Part shown: piece by piece, positions 17,747 to 25,751 of the stretch
Position numbering within the stretch: position 1 is the stretch's first letter
Layout: every line of letters begins with the position of its first letter
Assembly: GCA_002425245.1 (NCBI GenBank)
Contig: DILW01000042.1
Coordinates: 1 to 54,757 of the forward strand
Reading direction: 5' to 3'
From: Betaproteobacteria bacterium UBA5582
GTDB lineage: Bacteria > Pseudomonadota > Gammaproteobacteria > Burkholderiales > Rhodocyclaceae
DNA length: 54,757 nucleotides
Position numbers and translations under genes: made by a program
The notes under the pieces: generated by a model
The model's database searches: none
What the model was told of the DNA's origin: nothing
What the model saw: the letters and a program-made list of their open reading frames with translations, nothing else

Positions 17747-18406
17747 TCACTGGAAACCTTCGGCGCGGGCGCGTACCAGCAAATCCTGCCAGCGGGAGAG
17801 ACTGCTCCCGCTGCTCTGGTTGCCGGTGCCCTGCCAGAGGCCTGCACTGTTGAAACTGAAAACCGGGGAAAGATCGTAGCGTTGCGATGCCGGCAGAATC
17901 TGCTTGTTCAGATTGTCGAGTACCAGCGGGTCAGCATTGGGGCGCGGATAGTAGGCAAGCACCATGTGCGCCTGCTGGGCGGTGCCGCCACCGATCATCG
18001 GCAGCGAGGCGCGGACATAGACCAGGCGCAGCTTGTTCGTCGGTATGCCGAGTTCGAGCAGGGAAAAATACTTGGCGATGGAAAAATCCTCACAATCGCC
18101 CGCGCGCTGGCCCATGGTTTCGATGGGGGTGGCCCAGTAGTCCCTCTGGTTCCAGACGAAGTGGTCGTCGTCAAAACCGATGCGCTGGTTGAAAAAATCG
18201 TTGATCAAACGGATTTTTTCCTGTTCGCTGGTGTTGCGGGCGCTAAGCATCAGTTGCCGCCACTCATTGAACAGGGGCAATTGATCCTGGCCGAAACGGA
18301 TCGTCAGGTTGTCGCGCAGTCGGTCGAAATCCAGTCCGAGCGCCTGCCCCAGGCCGATCCAGGCAAGCAGGATCAGTGTCAGCAGACCTGGCCGCGCTTG
18401 CCGCAT
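17747..18406 (-). CDS. lapG: LapG-like periplasmic transglutaminase-type cysteine protease
   Basis: This 219-residue protein has a signal peptide (MRQARPGLLTLILLAWIGLG) and the bacterial transglutaminase-like cysteine protease fold. The catalytic Cys is in GQRAGDCEDFSIAKY, the His in TAQQAHMVLAYY and the Asp in PLVLDNLNKQ. LapG cleaves the N-terminal retention module of LapA-type adhesins and releases biofilm cells when c-di-GMP falls. The ATG at 18406 is chosen because it gives the signal peptide and sits 14 bp after the PEBP stop. No LapA-like adhesin is in the window, so its target lies elsewhere. Confidence 0.92.
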   Translation of the reverse strand: MRQARPGLLTLILLAWIGLGQALGLDFDRLRDNLTIRFGQDQLPLFNEWRQLMLSARNTSEQEKIRLINDFFNQRIGFDDDHFVWNQRDYWATPIETMGQRAGDCEDFSIAKYFSLLELGIPTNKLRLVYVRASLPMIGGGTAQQAHMVLAYYPRPNADPLVLDNLNKQILPASQRYDLSPVFSFNSAGLWQGTGNQSSGSSLSRWQDLLVRARAEGFQ

Positions 18407-18420
18407 GGGAAGGGCCGGGC

Positions 18421-19050
18421 TTAAGCCAGCAGCGCCGGATTCAGCGAGTAGGTGCCAGTCAGGCTGGCCTGGGCCAGGATGTGGCCGGCAATTGCCGACC
18501 GGACCTCGGCCCCGCCGAACTTGCCCTCCACGGGCAGGCGCTCGATGTCCAGTGCGTACACGGTAAATACGTAGTGGTGGACGATCTCGTCGTTCCACGG
18601 CGGGCAGGGGCCATCGTAGCCGTAATAGTCGCCACTCATGTCGTGGTCGCCGGCAAACCAGGCAGTGTAGTCGTTGATGCCCTGCCGGGCTCCCTTGAGC
18701 GTCTGCGGTCCCGCCTTGCCGCGTGGGGTGACGGCGCTGCTGAATTCGCCTTCGCCGATATCGGTGACCGTCGCCGGCAGATCGACCAGCACCCAGTGGA
18801 AGAAATCGACGCGTGGCAAGGAGGCCGGGACGGTACGCCCTTCCTGGTTCACGTCGTCGCCGCGGGATGGCACGTCTGGGTCGTGGCAGATCACCACGAA
18901 CGAACGGGTGCCGGCGGGGGCGTCCGACCACGACAACTGCGGATTCAGGTTGCGTCCAAGGCAGACATGGTGGGCCGGGTCAGGCATGCAGAAGGAAAAG
19001 TCACCCGGAATGCGTTGGCCATCGGCAAAACTGCTGCTGCTCAAATGCAT
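18421..19050 (-). CDS. YbhB/YbcL-family (PEBP, Raf kinase inhibitor-like) protein
   Basis: A 209-residue protein of the bacterial PEBP family. Motifs are LNPQLSWSDAPAGTRSFVVI, the acidic/His segment ICHDPDVPSRGDDVN, FFHWVLVDLP and GYDGPCPPWNDEIVHHYVF. The family has a small anion-binding pocket; bacterial roles are mostly unknown. No signal peptide is visible, so it is probably cytoplasmic. It is spaced 13 bp after murJ and 14 bp before lapG, and looks like a passenger in this operon. Confidence 0.88.
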   Translation of the reverse strand: MHLSSSSFADGQRIPGDFSFCMPDPAHHVCLGRNLNPQLSWSDAPAGTRSFVVICHDPDVPSRGDDVNQEGRTVPASLPRVDFFHWVLVDLPATVTDIGEGEFSSAVTPRGKAGPQTLKGARQGINDYTAWFAGDHDMSGDYYGYDGPCPPWNDEIVHHYVFTVYALDIERLPVEGKFGGAEVRSAIAGHILAQASLTGTYSLNPALLA

Positions 19051-19063
19051 GGTTCATCTCCTG

Positions 19064-20614
19064 TCATTGTGCTGCCCGCTGCTTGAAATCGCTGATGCGG
19101 AAGCCGAGAAGCCATAGTGTAGCGAAATATGCGGTGGCGCCAAGGGGAACCAGCCAGCAAAGTTTGATCAGGCGGCTGCCGGCATCGCCGCTCAGCCAGG
19201 CGCTCGCGGGGCCGGCGCTGAACCATAGGACAACGCCCATGACTGTCAGGGCGGCCAGCAACTTGAGGAAGAAACCCAACCAGCCGGCTTCGGGCGCATA
19301 GATGCCAGCCTTGCGCAAGCCGCGGAAAAGCAGGCCGGCGTTCAGGCAGGCCGCCAGGCCGATCGACAGCGCCAGGCCGGCATGCGCAATCCAGCCGATG
19401 AAGGCGAGGTTCATCAACTGGGTGGCGGCCAGCGAGATGAGGGCGATCTTGACCGGCGTGCGGATGTTCTGGCGGGCATAGAAACCCGGAGCCAGGACCT
19501 TGACCAGGATCAGGCCGATCAGACCGATGGCGTAGGCAATCAGCGCCTTCTGCGTTTGCAGCACATCTTCGGCGCCGAAGGCGCCGTGGAAGAAGAGGGT
19601 GGAAATCAGCGGTACGGCGAGAATGATCAAGGCCAGCGCAGACGGCGCGGCGAGCAGGAAAGTCAGGCGCAGACCCCAGTCGAGCAAGCGCGAATATTCG
19701 GCGAAATCCTGCCTGGCGTGGCAGCGTGACAGCGATGGCAGGAGGATGGTGCCGAGTGCGGCGCCGAGCAGTCCTGAAGGAAACTCCATCAAGCGATCGG
19801 CATAATAGAGCCAGGACACGCTGCCGGATTGCAGGAAGGAGGCAAAAATGGTGTTGATCAGCAAACTGATTTGCGACACCGAAACCCCCAGCAGTGCCGG
19901 CAGCATCAGCGCGGTGACCCGCCGGACTCCCGGGTCGGCCCAGGCCGCACGCAGGTTGAGCGACGGCCGGGGCAGCATGGCGATGCGGCGCAGGGCGGGA
20001 ATCTGGATCAGCAACTGCAGGCAGCCCCCCAGGAATACTGACCAGGCCAGCGCCATGATCGGTGGGTCGAAGTAGGGGGCGGCAAACAAGGCCATGCCGA
20101 TGAACGACAGGTTGAGCAGTACCGGGGTGAAGGCCGGCAGGGCAAAGCGGCTCCAGGTGTTGAGGATGCCGCCGGCGAGCGCAACCAGCGACATGAACAG
20201 GATGTAGGGGAAGGTGACCCGGGTCAGTGCCACGGTCAGTTCGAACTTGCCGGCATCGTCGGCAAAGCCGGGTGCCGACACCCATACCAGCAGGGGCGCC
20301 GCTGCAACGCCGATGGCGGTGACGAAGAACAAGGCGATCGACAGCAGGCTGGCAACGTGATCGACCAGGCTGCGGGTATCTTCGGCCGAGCGCGTGTTGC
20401 GGTATTCGCCAAGAATGGGAACGAAAGCCTGGGAGAAGGCGCCTTCGGCAAACATCCGGCGCAACAGGTTGGGCAGCTTGAACGCCACGAAAAAGGCGTC
20501 GGTCTCGGCGCCAGCGCCGAAGGTCCGGGCAATGACGAAATCCCGGACAAACCCGAGGATCCGCGAAAGTAGGGTCATGCCGCTGACGGTCGCCAGCGCT
20601 CGCAGCAAATTCAT
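19064..20614 (-). CDS. murJ: Lipid II flippase MurJ (MviN)
   Basis: The 516-residue protein has about 14 hydrophobic helices, normal for MurJ. The conserved N-terminus is present: SGMTLLSRILGFVRDFVIAR, TDAFFVAFKLPNLLRR, and FAEGAFSQAFVPILGEYR. The first carries the Arg residues of the lipid II-binding cavity. MurJ flips lipid II across the inner membrane for peptidoglycan synthesis and is essential in many species. It is the first gene of the minus-strand run and is divergent from tRNA-Thr, with 76 bp between them. Confidence 0.96.
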   Translation of the reverse strand: MNLLRALATVSGMTLLSRILGFVRDFVIARTFGAGAETDAFFVAFKLPNLLRRMFAEGAFSQAFVPILGEYRNTRSAEDTRSLVDHVASLLSIALFFVTAIGVAAAPLLVWVSAPGFADDAGKFELTVALTRVTFPYILFMSLVALAGGILNTWSRFALPAFTPVLLNLSFIGMALFAAPYFDPPIMALAWSVFLGGCLQLLIQIPALRRIAMLPRPSLNLRAAWADPGVRRVTALMLPALLGVSVSQISLLINTIFASFLQSGSVSWLYYADRLMEFPSGLLGAALGTILLPSLSRCHARQDFAEYSRLLDWGLRLTFLLAAPSALALIILAVPLISTLFFHGAFGAEDVLQTQKALIAYAIGLIGLILVKVLAPGFYARQNIRTPVKIALISLAATQLMNLAFIGWIAHAGLALSIGLAACLNAGLLFRGLRKAGIYAPEAGWLGFFLKLLAALTVMGVVLWFSAGPASAWLSGDAGSRLIKLCWLVPLGATAYFATLWLLGFRISDFKQRAAQ

Positions 20615-20628
20615 TTGTCGCAGCCTTG

Positions 20629-20658
20629 TTGCCTGAGGGATGAGGAAAAAGCTATAAT
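20629..20658 (+). promoter_or_regulatory. Sigma-70 type promoter of tRNA-Thr
   Basis: A perfect -10 TATAAT (20653-20658) is preceded by TTGCCT (20629-20634) with an 18-bp spacer. It ends about 30 bp before the mature tRNA 5' end. Confidence 0.75.
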
Positions 20659-20690
20659 TCTACGCTGTGCTGCCCGCCGGGGTCGCCTGT

Positions 20691-20766
<76 letters not shown>

Positions 20767-20773
20767 TGAATTC

Positions 20774-20816
20774 AAGCACTTAGGCCAATCCTTCGGGGTT
20801 GGCCTAAGTGCTTTTG
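20774..20816 (+). terminator. Intrinsic terminator after tRNA-Thr
   Basis: Arms AAGCACTTAGGCCAA and TTGGCCTAAGTGCTT are exact complements over 15 bp, closed by CC-TTCG-GG at the tip, and are followed by TTTT. It starts 8 bp after the CCA end. Confidence 0.9.
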
Positions 20817-20829
20817 GGCCTTGTTGGAC

Positions 20830-21783
20830 TTACTCCTGATTCAGTATGACCCGGTTGCGGCCGCTGTGCTTGGCTTCGTACAAGCTCTTGTCGGCTGCCT
20901 GGAGCAGGCCTTCGGCGGCTTTTGCCAGATCGGGCCGGGTGCTGGCGATGCCAAGGCTGCAGGAGATCAGGCCTTCGATGCCATGCTTGTGAGGGATGCG
21001 CAGTTCGCGGGCCGAGGCGCGCATGCGTTCGCCGACGGCGAGGGCGCCACGGGCATCGGTGCCGGGCAGGATGGCGGCGAATTCCTCGCCGCCGTATCGA
21101 GAGACGCTGTCCTCGACCCGGAACAGTGATTCGTTGAGCGCGGTGGCGATGGCCTTCAGGCATTGATCGCCGGCCTGGTGACCATAGGCGTCGTTGAACT
21201 GCTTGAAATAATCGATATCGATCAGGATCAGGCTGAGCGGCGACCCGGTACGCTGGCAGCGTTTCCACTCGGTGGCCAGCGTGTCGTCGAAGTATCGGCG
21301 GTTGGGGATGCAGGTCAGGCCATCCAGGGTGGCAATCTGCTTGAGTCGGCGATGGGCTGCGTGGATGTCGCGCTGCATGCCGACGATGCGCAGCATGGCG
21401 CGTACCTTGGCGAGCAGGATGACTTCCGAGACCGGTTTGTGCAGGAAATCGTCGCCGCCGGCGATGATGCCTTGCGCCAGCATGTCTTCGTCCATCACCG
21501 ACGACAGGAAGATGACCGGGGTCCAGAGGTTGAGTTCGTTCTCCGAGGCCAGCAGTTCGCGATTCCGGATGCGGCGTACCAGGCTGATTCCGTCCATGTC
21601 GCGCAGGTTCATGTCGACCAGGATCAAATGCGGCTGGGTGGTGCCGATCACCTCAAGGGCCGAAGCGCCATCAGCCGCCAGCGATACGCTGGCATCCTCA
21701 AGCTGGGCGAGGCATTCGCCGATCAGGGTGCGATTGGCGCGGGCACTGTCGACGACCAGGATCTCGAATTTTCCGGGAGACAT
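20830..21783 (-). CDS. Response regulator with GGDEF domain, diguanylate cyclase
   Basis: The 317-residue protein has a receiver domain (about 1-125; phosphoacceptor Asp in LILVDMNLRDMDG, Lys in FLHKPVSE) and a GGDEF domain. The catalytic motif is GGEEF (SRYGGEEFAAILPG). The allosteric I-site RxxD is intact five residues before it (RVEDSVSRYGGEEF), so product inhibition is expected. DGLTCIPNRRYFDDTL starts the cyclase domain. PleD/WspR-like enzymes make c-di-GMP when phosphorylated. No cognate histidine kinase is adjacent. It stands alone, converging on the tRNA-Thr terminator. Confidence 0.93.
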   Translation of the reverse strand: MSPGKFEILVVDSARANRTLIGECLAQLEDASVSLAADGASALEVIGTTQPHLILVDMNLRDMDGISLVRRIRNRELLASENELNLWTPVIFLSSVMDEDMLAQGIIAGGDDFLHKPVSEVILLAKVRAMLRIVGMQRDIHAAHRRLKQIATLDGLTCIPNRRYFDDTLATEWKRCQRTGSPLSLILIDIDYFKQFNDAYGHQAGDQCLKAIATALNESLFRVEDSVSRYGGEEFAAILPGTDARGALAVGERMRASARELRIPHKHGIEGLISCSLGIASTRPDLAKAAEGLLQAADKSLYEAKHSGRNRVILNQE

Positions 21784-21944
21784 CGCGGCTGGGGAAATGA
21801 TGGTGGCAAATCATAGCATTGCCTGGCCGTTGCCGGGCTTTCCGGGATTTCGCTTTTTTTGCTGCGGCCAGGCGGTTAATATTCGGTCTCCGTCCATACG
21901 CTACCGTTTGGTTTCGGACGGCGAATAATTAAAGGAGAAAGCAC

Positions 21945-22712
21945 ATGCAATTGAATAAGAAAGTATTTATCGTCACCGGTGGCGGTTCCGGGCTCGGTGC
22001 GGCGACGGCGCGCGGGCTGCTTGAGGCGGGCGCGCAGGTGGTCCTGGCCGATGTGAATCGCGAGGCCGGCGAGGCGCTGGCCAGCGACTTGGGCGCCGCC
22101 GCCATCTTCGTTGAGACCGATGTCACCAACGAGGCTTCGGCGCAGAACGCCATCGCCGCCGCCCTGTCGAACTTCGGCGCGGTTCATGGCCTGGTCAATT
22201 GCGCTGGTATCGCACCAGCCGAGAAGGTGCTGGGTAAGGAAGGGCCGCACCGTCTGGAGAGCTTTTCGCGGGTGATCAACATCAACCTGGTCGGCACCTT
22301 CAACATGATCCGCCTGGCCGCCGAAGCGATGATGAAGAATACGCCGGAGGCGGACGGCGAGCGCGGTGTGATCGTCAACACCGCTTCGGTTGCTGCGTTC
22401 GAGGGGCAACTCGGGCAAGCTGCCTACGCCGCATCGAAGGGCGGCATCGTCGCCCTGACTCTGCCGGTGGCCCGGGAACTGGCACGCAGCGGCATCCGCT
22501 GTCTGACCATCGCGCCGGGGATCATGGAGACGCCGATGCTGCTTGGCATGCCGGCCGAGGTGCAGGAGTCGCTGAACAAGATGGTGCCCTTCCCGACGCG
22601 CATGGGCAAGCCGGCAGAATACGCCGCGCTGGTTCGCCATATTGCCGAAAATGCCTACCTGAACGGCGAAGTGATCCGTCTGGACGGTGCGATCCGCATG
22701 GGAGTCAAATAA
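21945..22712 (+). CDS. Short-chain dehydrogenase, 3-hydroxyacyl-CoA dehydrogenase type 2-like
   Basis: A 255-residue classical SDR. The NAD-binding motif is VTGGGSGLGAATARGLLEAG, then LVNCAGIAPAEKV, the catalytic Ser in VNTASVAAFEG and the YAASK motif. The combination TGGGSGLG, the long loop after NCAGIA and IAPGIMETPML resembles HSD17B10-type 3-hydroxy(-2-methyl)acyl-CoA dehydrogenases of fatty acid or isoleucine breakdown. The exact substrate is inferred by family resemblance. AAAGGAG lies before the ATG. A terminator follows. Confidence 0.88.
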   Translation: MQLNKKVFIVTGGGSGLGAATARGLLEAGAQVVLADVNREAGEALASDLGAAAIFVETDVTNEASAQNAIAAALSNFGAVHGLVNCAGIAPAEKVLGKEGPHRLESFSRVININLVGTFNMIRLAAEAMMKNTPEADGERGVIVNTASVAAFEGQLGQAAYAASKGGIVALTLPVARELARSGIRCLTIAPGIMETPMLLGMPAEVQESLNKMVPFPTRMGKPAEYAALVRHIAENAYLNGEVIRLDGAIRMGVK

Positions 22713-22740
22713 TCTATACTAGGCGTCCGTCCTGACCCAT

Positions 22741-22763
22741 AAAGGCACTCCGGTGCCTTTTTT
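22741..22763 (+). terminator. Intrinsic terminator between SDR gene and ccoI
   Basis: AAAGGCAC and GTGCCTTT pair around TCCG and run into T residues. It ends 5 bp before the ccoI start, so ccoI translation begins right after the hairpin. Confidence 0.78.
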
Positions 22764-22768
22764 GTTGC

Positions 22769-25210
22769 ATGTCCCAAGCCTCCTGCTATCACTGTGGTCT
22801 GCCCATTCCCGATGATGTCGACCTGAAGGTGGTCATCAACGACGAGCCCAGGGCGATGTGTTGTTACGGTTGCCAGGCGGTGGCTCAGTCGATCGTGGAC
22901 AACGGCCTTGAAGATTACTACCGGAGCCGCGATGCCTTGCCCGAGTCGCCGCGCGAGGCGATGCCGGCGATCCTGGAACAGATGGCCTTGTACGATCATG
23001 CCGAGTTCCAGAAGAGTTTCGTCAAGGAATTGGGCGAGAACGAGCGCGAGGCCTCGCTACTGCTTGAGGGAATTACCTGCGCTGCGTGCATCTGGCTCAA
23101 CGAGCAGCATATCGGCAAGCTGCCCGGGGTGATCGCGGTCGACATCAATTACGCCTCGCGACGGGCCCGGGTGCGCTGGGACGAGACCCGCATCAAGCTC
23201 TCCGACGTGCTGCGCGCCGTCGCCGCCATCGGCTATCGTGCCTACCCCTACGATGCCGCGAAGAACGAGGAAATCTCCCGCAACGAGCGGCGCGGCGCGA
23301 TGTGGCGCCTGTGGGTCGCCGGCTTCGGCATGATGCAGGTGATGATGTATGCCTATCCGGTGTATATCGCCGACGGTGACATGACGCCGGATATCGAAAG
23401 CCTGATGCGCTGGGCCAGCCTGATCCTGACCATCCCGGTAGTGTTCTATTCTTCCGCGCCGTTCTTTCGCAACGCCTGGCGGGATATCAAACTGGGTCGG
23501 GTCGGCATGGATGTGCCGGTGGCGCTGGGGGTCGGCCTCGCTTTCGCGGCGAGTTGCTGGGCTACCTTCATTCAGGGCGGAGAGGTCTACTTCGACTCGA
23601 TAACCATGTTCGTGTTCTTCCTGCTTGGTGGCCGTTATCTCGAGATGAACGCCAGGCAGAAGGCGCTGAGCGTGACCGAGGCGCTGACCAAGCTGTTGCC
23701 TGCCTTTGCGCAGAGAATGCCGAATTTTCCCGCCGATCGTGAGGCGACTCAGGTGGTGGTGGCCGACCTGCGGGTCGGCGATCATGTGCTGGTCCGCCCG
23801 GGCGACATCGTTCCGGCTGACGGGCGGGTGGTGGAAGGCGTCAGTTGTGCCAACGAAGCCCTGCTGACCGGTGAGAGCCTGCCAGTCACCAAGCAGCCGG
23901 GCGACCCGGTTACCGGCGGCTCGATCAATGCCGAGAGCCCGCTGGTGGTGAGGGTCGAGCAGGTTGGTGAAGGAACGCGCTTGTCCGCCATCATCGATCT
24001 GATGGAGCGGGCGTCGCTGGAAAAACCCCGGATCGTTGAAATCGCCGACCGGATTGCCAGTTACTTCGTTGCCGCACTGCTTGTCGTGGCGATCCTGACG
24101 GCACTCGGCTGGTATTTCGTCGAACCCTCGCGAGCCCTGTGGATCACGGTTTCGGTACTGGTCGTCACCTGTCCGTGTGCGCTGGCGCTGGCAACGCCGA
24201 TCGCCCTGACGGTTGCTGCCGGCTCGCTGGCCCGCGACGGCTTGCTGGTCACCCGCGGCCACGCCATCGAAACCCTGGCACGGGCCAGCCATTTCGTGTT
24301 CGACAAGACCGGTACCCTGACGACCGGTCAGATGCACCTGCAGGACATCCAGGTGCTTGGCGACATGTCGCGGGACGATTGCCTGAACCTGGCGGCCGCA
24401 CTGGAGCAGGCTTCGGAACATCCGCTGGCCATGGCCATCCGCCATGCCGCACCCGGAGATTCACGTTTCCAAGGGGTTGATCCGGTCAGCGAACCCGGGC
24501 AGGGTATTGAGGCCTCGATCGCCGGGCGGACCTATCGTATCGGCCGTCCGGCCTATGCCCTGTCCATCAGTGGAGCATCTTTACCGGAAGCGGCGGCCGG
24601 GTGGATGGAAAGCGGAGATACCGTGGTCCTGCTCGCTGATGCCACGGGGGCGCTGGCCTTGTTCCGGATTGGTGACCAATTGCGCCCTGAGGCCAAAGCC
24701 CTGGTCGCTGACCTTCGTCAGGCGGGGCGCCAGGTAGTTCTGCTCACCGGCGATGCGCCGGCGGTCGCCAACCGGGTTGCCGCCGAACTGGGCATCGATG
24801 TGGTGCGCGCAGGCGTCACGCCGGCGGAAAAACATGCCTGCGTTACCGAGTTGCAGGCGGGCGGCGCCATCGTCGCCATGGTCGGTGACGGGGTTAACGA
24901 TGCGCCAGTGTTAGCCCAGGCCCAGGTTTCGATCGCCATGGGCAGCGGCGCGCAACTGGCTCGAACGCAATCTGATTTCGTCCTGCTCTCGGAAAAACTG
25001 GGTTCGTTGCACAAAGGCCTGGGGCGAGCCGGGTTTGCCCTGGTCGTTATCCGCCAGAATCTTTGGTGGTCCTTCGCCTACAATCTGGTTGCGCTACCAG
25101 CAGCCATCGCCGGTTATGTGACGCCATGGATGGCCGGCATCGGCATGTCCCTGAGTTCGTTGCTGGTCGTGCTCAATTCACTGCGCATCCAGCGCCTGGA
25201 GAACGATTGA
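22769..25210 (+). CDS. ccoI: CcoI/FixI-type P1B copper-exporting ATPase for cbb3 oxidase assembly
   Basis: The 813-residue P-type ATPase starts with a Cys-rich domain (CYHCG, then CCYGC near residues 6-35) and a heavy-metal domain with GITCAACIWL. The membrane CPC motif is in VTCPCALALATP (near residue 468), the phosphorylation site in FVFDKTGTLTTG (Asp near 512), and the hinge is MVGDGVNDAPVLAQA. This domain order is that of FixI/CcoI, which exports copper for CuB assembly in cbb3 oxidase. Its stop overlaps the ccoS start by one base (TGATG), and the cbb3 operon follows, which supports CcoI over a detoxifying CopA. Confidence 0.95.
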   Translation: MSQASCYHCGLPIPDDVDLKVVINDEPRAMCCYGCQAVAQSIVDNGLEDYYRSRDALPESPREAMPAILEQMALYDHAEFQKSFVKELGENEREASLLLEGITCAACIWLNEQHIGKLPGVIAVDINYASRRARVRWDETRIKLSDVLRAVAAIGYRAYPYDAAKNEEISRNERRGAMWRLWVAGFGMMQVMMYAYPVYIADGDMTPDIESLMRWASLILTIPVVFYSSAPFFRNAWRDIKLGRVGMDVPVALGVGLAFAASCWATFIQGGEVYFDSITMFVFFLLGGRYLEMNARQKALSVTEALTKLLPAFAQRMPNFPADREATQVVVADLRVGDHVLVRPGDIVPADGRVVEGVSCANEALLTGESLPVTKQPGDPVTGGSINAESPLVVRVEQVGEGTRLSAIIDLMERASLEKPRIVEIADRIASYFVAALLVVAILTALGWYFVEPSRALWITVSVLVVTCPCALALATPIALTVAAGSLARDGLLVTRGHAIETLARASHFVFDKTGTLTTGQMHLQDIQVLGDMSRDDCLNLAAALEQASEHPLAMAIRHAAPGDSRFQGVDPVSEPGQGIEASIAGRTYRIGRPAYALSISGASLPEAAAGWMESGDTVVLLADATGALALFRIGDQLRPEAKALVADLRQAGRQVVLLTGDAPAVANRVAAELGIDVVRAGVTPAEKHACVTELQAGGAIVAMVGDGVNDAPVLAQAQVSIAMGSGAQLARTQSDFVLLSEKLGSLHKGLGRAGFALVVIRQNLWWSFAYNLVALPAAIAGYVTPWMAGIGMSLSSLLVVLNSLRIQRLEND

Positions 25211-25401
25211 TGGAAAGTATCTACCTGCTCGTCCCGATTTCCGTTCTCCTGGTGTTCGGGATTGCTGCGGCCTTCTGGTGGTCGGTGAAAAGCGGACAGT
25301 TCGACGACCTGGAGGGGCCGGCATTCAAGGTGTTGATGGATGACGATGAAGCTCCACAGGGAAAACTGTCTGAGCAGGAAGAGAAAAAGAAAGAAATTTG
25401 A
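25210..25401 (+). CDS. ccoS: CcoS/FixS cbb3 oxidase maturation protein
   Basis: A 63-residue protein with one N-terminal membrane helix (YLLVPISVLLVFGIAAAFWW) followed by the FixS signature SVKSGQFDDLEGPAFKVLMD and a charged tail ending in EKKKEI. CcoS is needed to insert cofactors into the catalytic subunit of cbb3 oxidase. The ATG at 25210 shares a base with the ccoI stop, so the two are translationally coupled. An FNR-like palindrome overlaps its stop codon. Confidence 0.93.
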   Translation: MESIYLLVPISVLLVFGIAAAFWWSVKSGQFDDLEGPAFKVLMDDDEAPQGKLSEQEEKKKEI

Positions 25402-25411
25402 CCTGGGTCAA
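25398..25411 (+). promoter_or_regulatory. FNR/ANR-like palindrome at the end of ccoS
   Basis: TTGACC-TG-GGTCAA is a perfect 6-bp inverted repeat that fits the relaxed FNR/ANR pattern TTGAY-N4-RTCAA. Its centre is 25404.5. A CATCAT hexamer at 25434-25439 sits where a -10 would be in a class II FNR promoter (centre at -41.5). Function is inferred. Confidence 0.45.
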
Positions 25412-25445
25412 CGTATGGTCTTTGGAGTGCTGCCATCATCCTCCC

Positions 25446-25515
25446 TCATGCGAGGTGAATGCCTTGCGACATTTCTCTGTTGGGGTTGGGGTGCGTTGCG
25501 ACGCACCCTTTTTTT
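25446..25515 (+). ncRNA. Candidate short FNR-dependent small RNA between ccoS and ccoN
   Basis: If the palindrome at 25398-25411 drives transcription at class II spacing, a transcript would start near 25446 and end at the strong terminator at 25489-25515, giving about 70 nt. No convincing reading frame lies in it. A C-rich stretch that could pair with Shine-Dalgarno sequences (CCTCCCTC, 25440-25447) lies at or just before the predicted start. Alternatively this is only the 3' UTR of ccoIS. Confidence 0.28.
25489..25515 (+). terminator. Intrinsic terminator downstream of ccoIS
   Basis: GGGTGCGT pairs with ACGCACCC around the tetraloop TGCG and is followed by seven T. It lies inside the 350-bp gene-free stretch 25402-25751 and separates ccoIS from ccoN. 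The rest of that stretch up to the FNR site shows no gene. Confidence 0.92.
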
Positions 25516-25641
25516 GTCCCGGATTTTTTAGGGCTGAGCCGTCAATTCCTGTTTTCTTTCCCCGGGCGCTCCGCTAGAGAATTGTGTAAAAGGCCATGGG
25601 TCGGTCGATTGCGCGCCTTTTCCGGGTAGATGGTCCCTAGA

Positions 25642-25655
25642 TTGATCTAGGTCAA
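25642..25655 (+). promoter_or_regulatory. FNR/ANR box upstream of ccoN
   Basis: TTGAT-CTAG-GTCAA is one mismatch from the FNR consensus TTGAT-N4-ATCAA and equals the common ANR variant. It is centred 103 bp before the ccoN ATG. TACCAT (25677-25682) lies about where a class II -10 should be, and TAGAAT (25672-25677) is an alternative. This agrees with low-oxygen induction of cbb3 oxidase in other proteobacteria. Confidence 0.78.
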
Positions 25656-25751
25656 AACGCCCCGCATCAACTAGAATACCATCCGCTTTTAAGTGCCCCC
25701 TTGGGTTCAGGGAGGTGGGCATTCCGTTCTTCATTAACGAGAGGTGGGTTC

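Noticed and set aside
15707..18424. Very long open frame on the plus strand opposite lapG, lapD and the CYTH-CHAD gene
   Set aside because: It is a by-product of GC-rich codon usage; the minus-strand genes have clear family motifs and tight operon spacing.
19041..20285. Second long minus-strand frame inside murJ
   Set aside because: It is an alternate frame of the same strand, with a Pro/Arg/His-rich low-complexity product; murJ is unambiguous.
25588..25620. AAAAGG...CCTTTT inverted repeat upstream of ccoN
   Set aside because: The loop is large and the stem short; more likely chance in an AT/GC-mixed leader.
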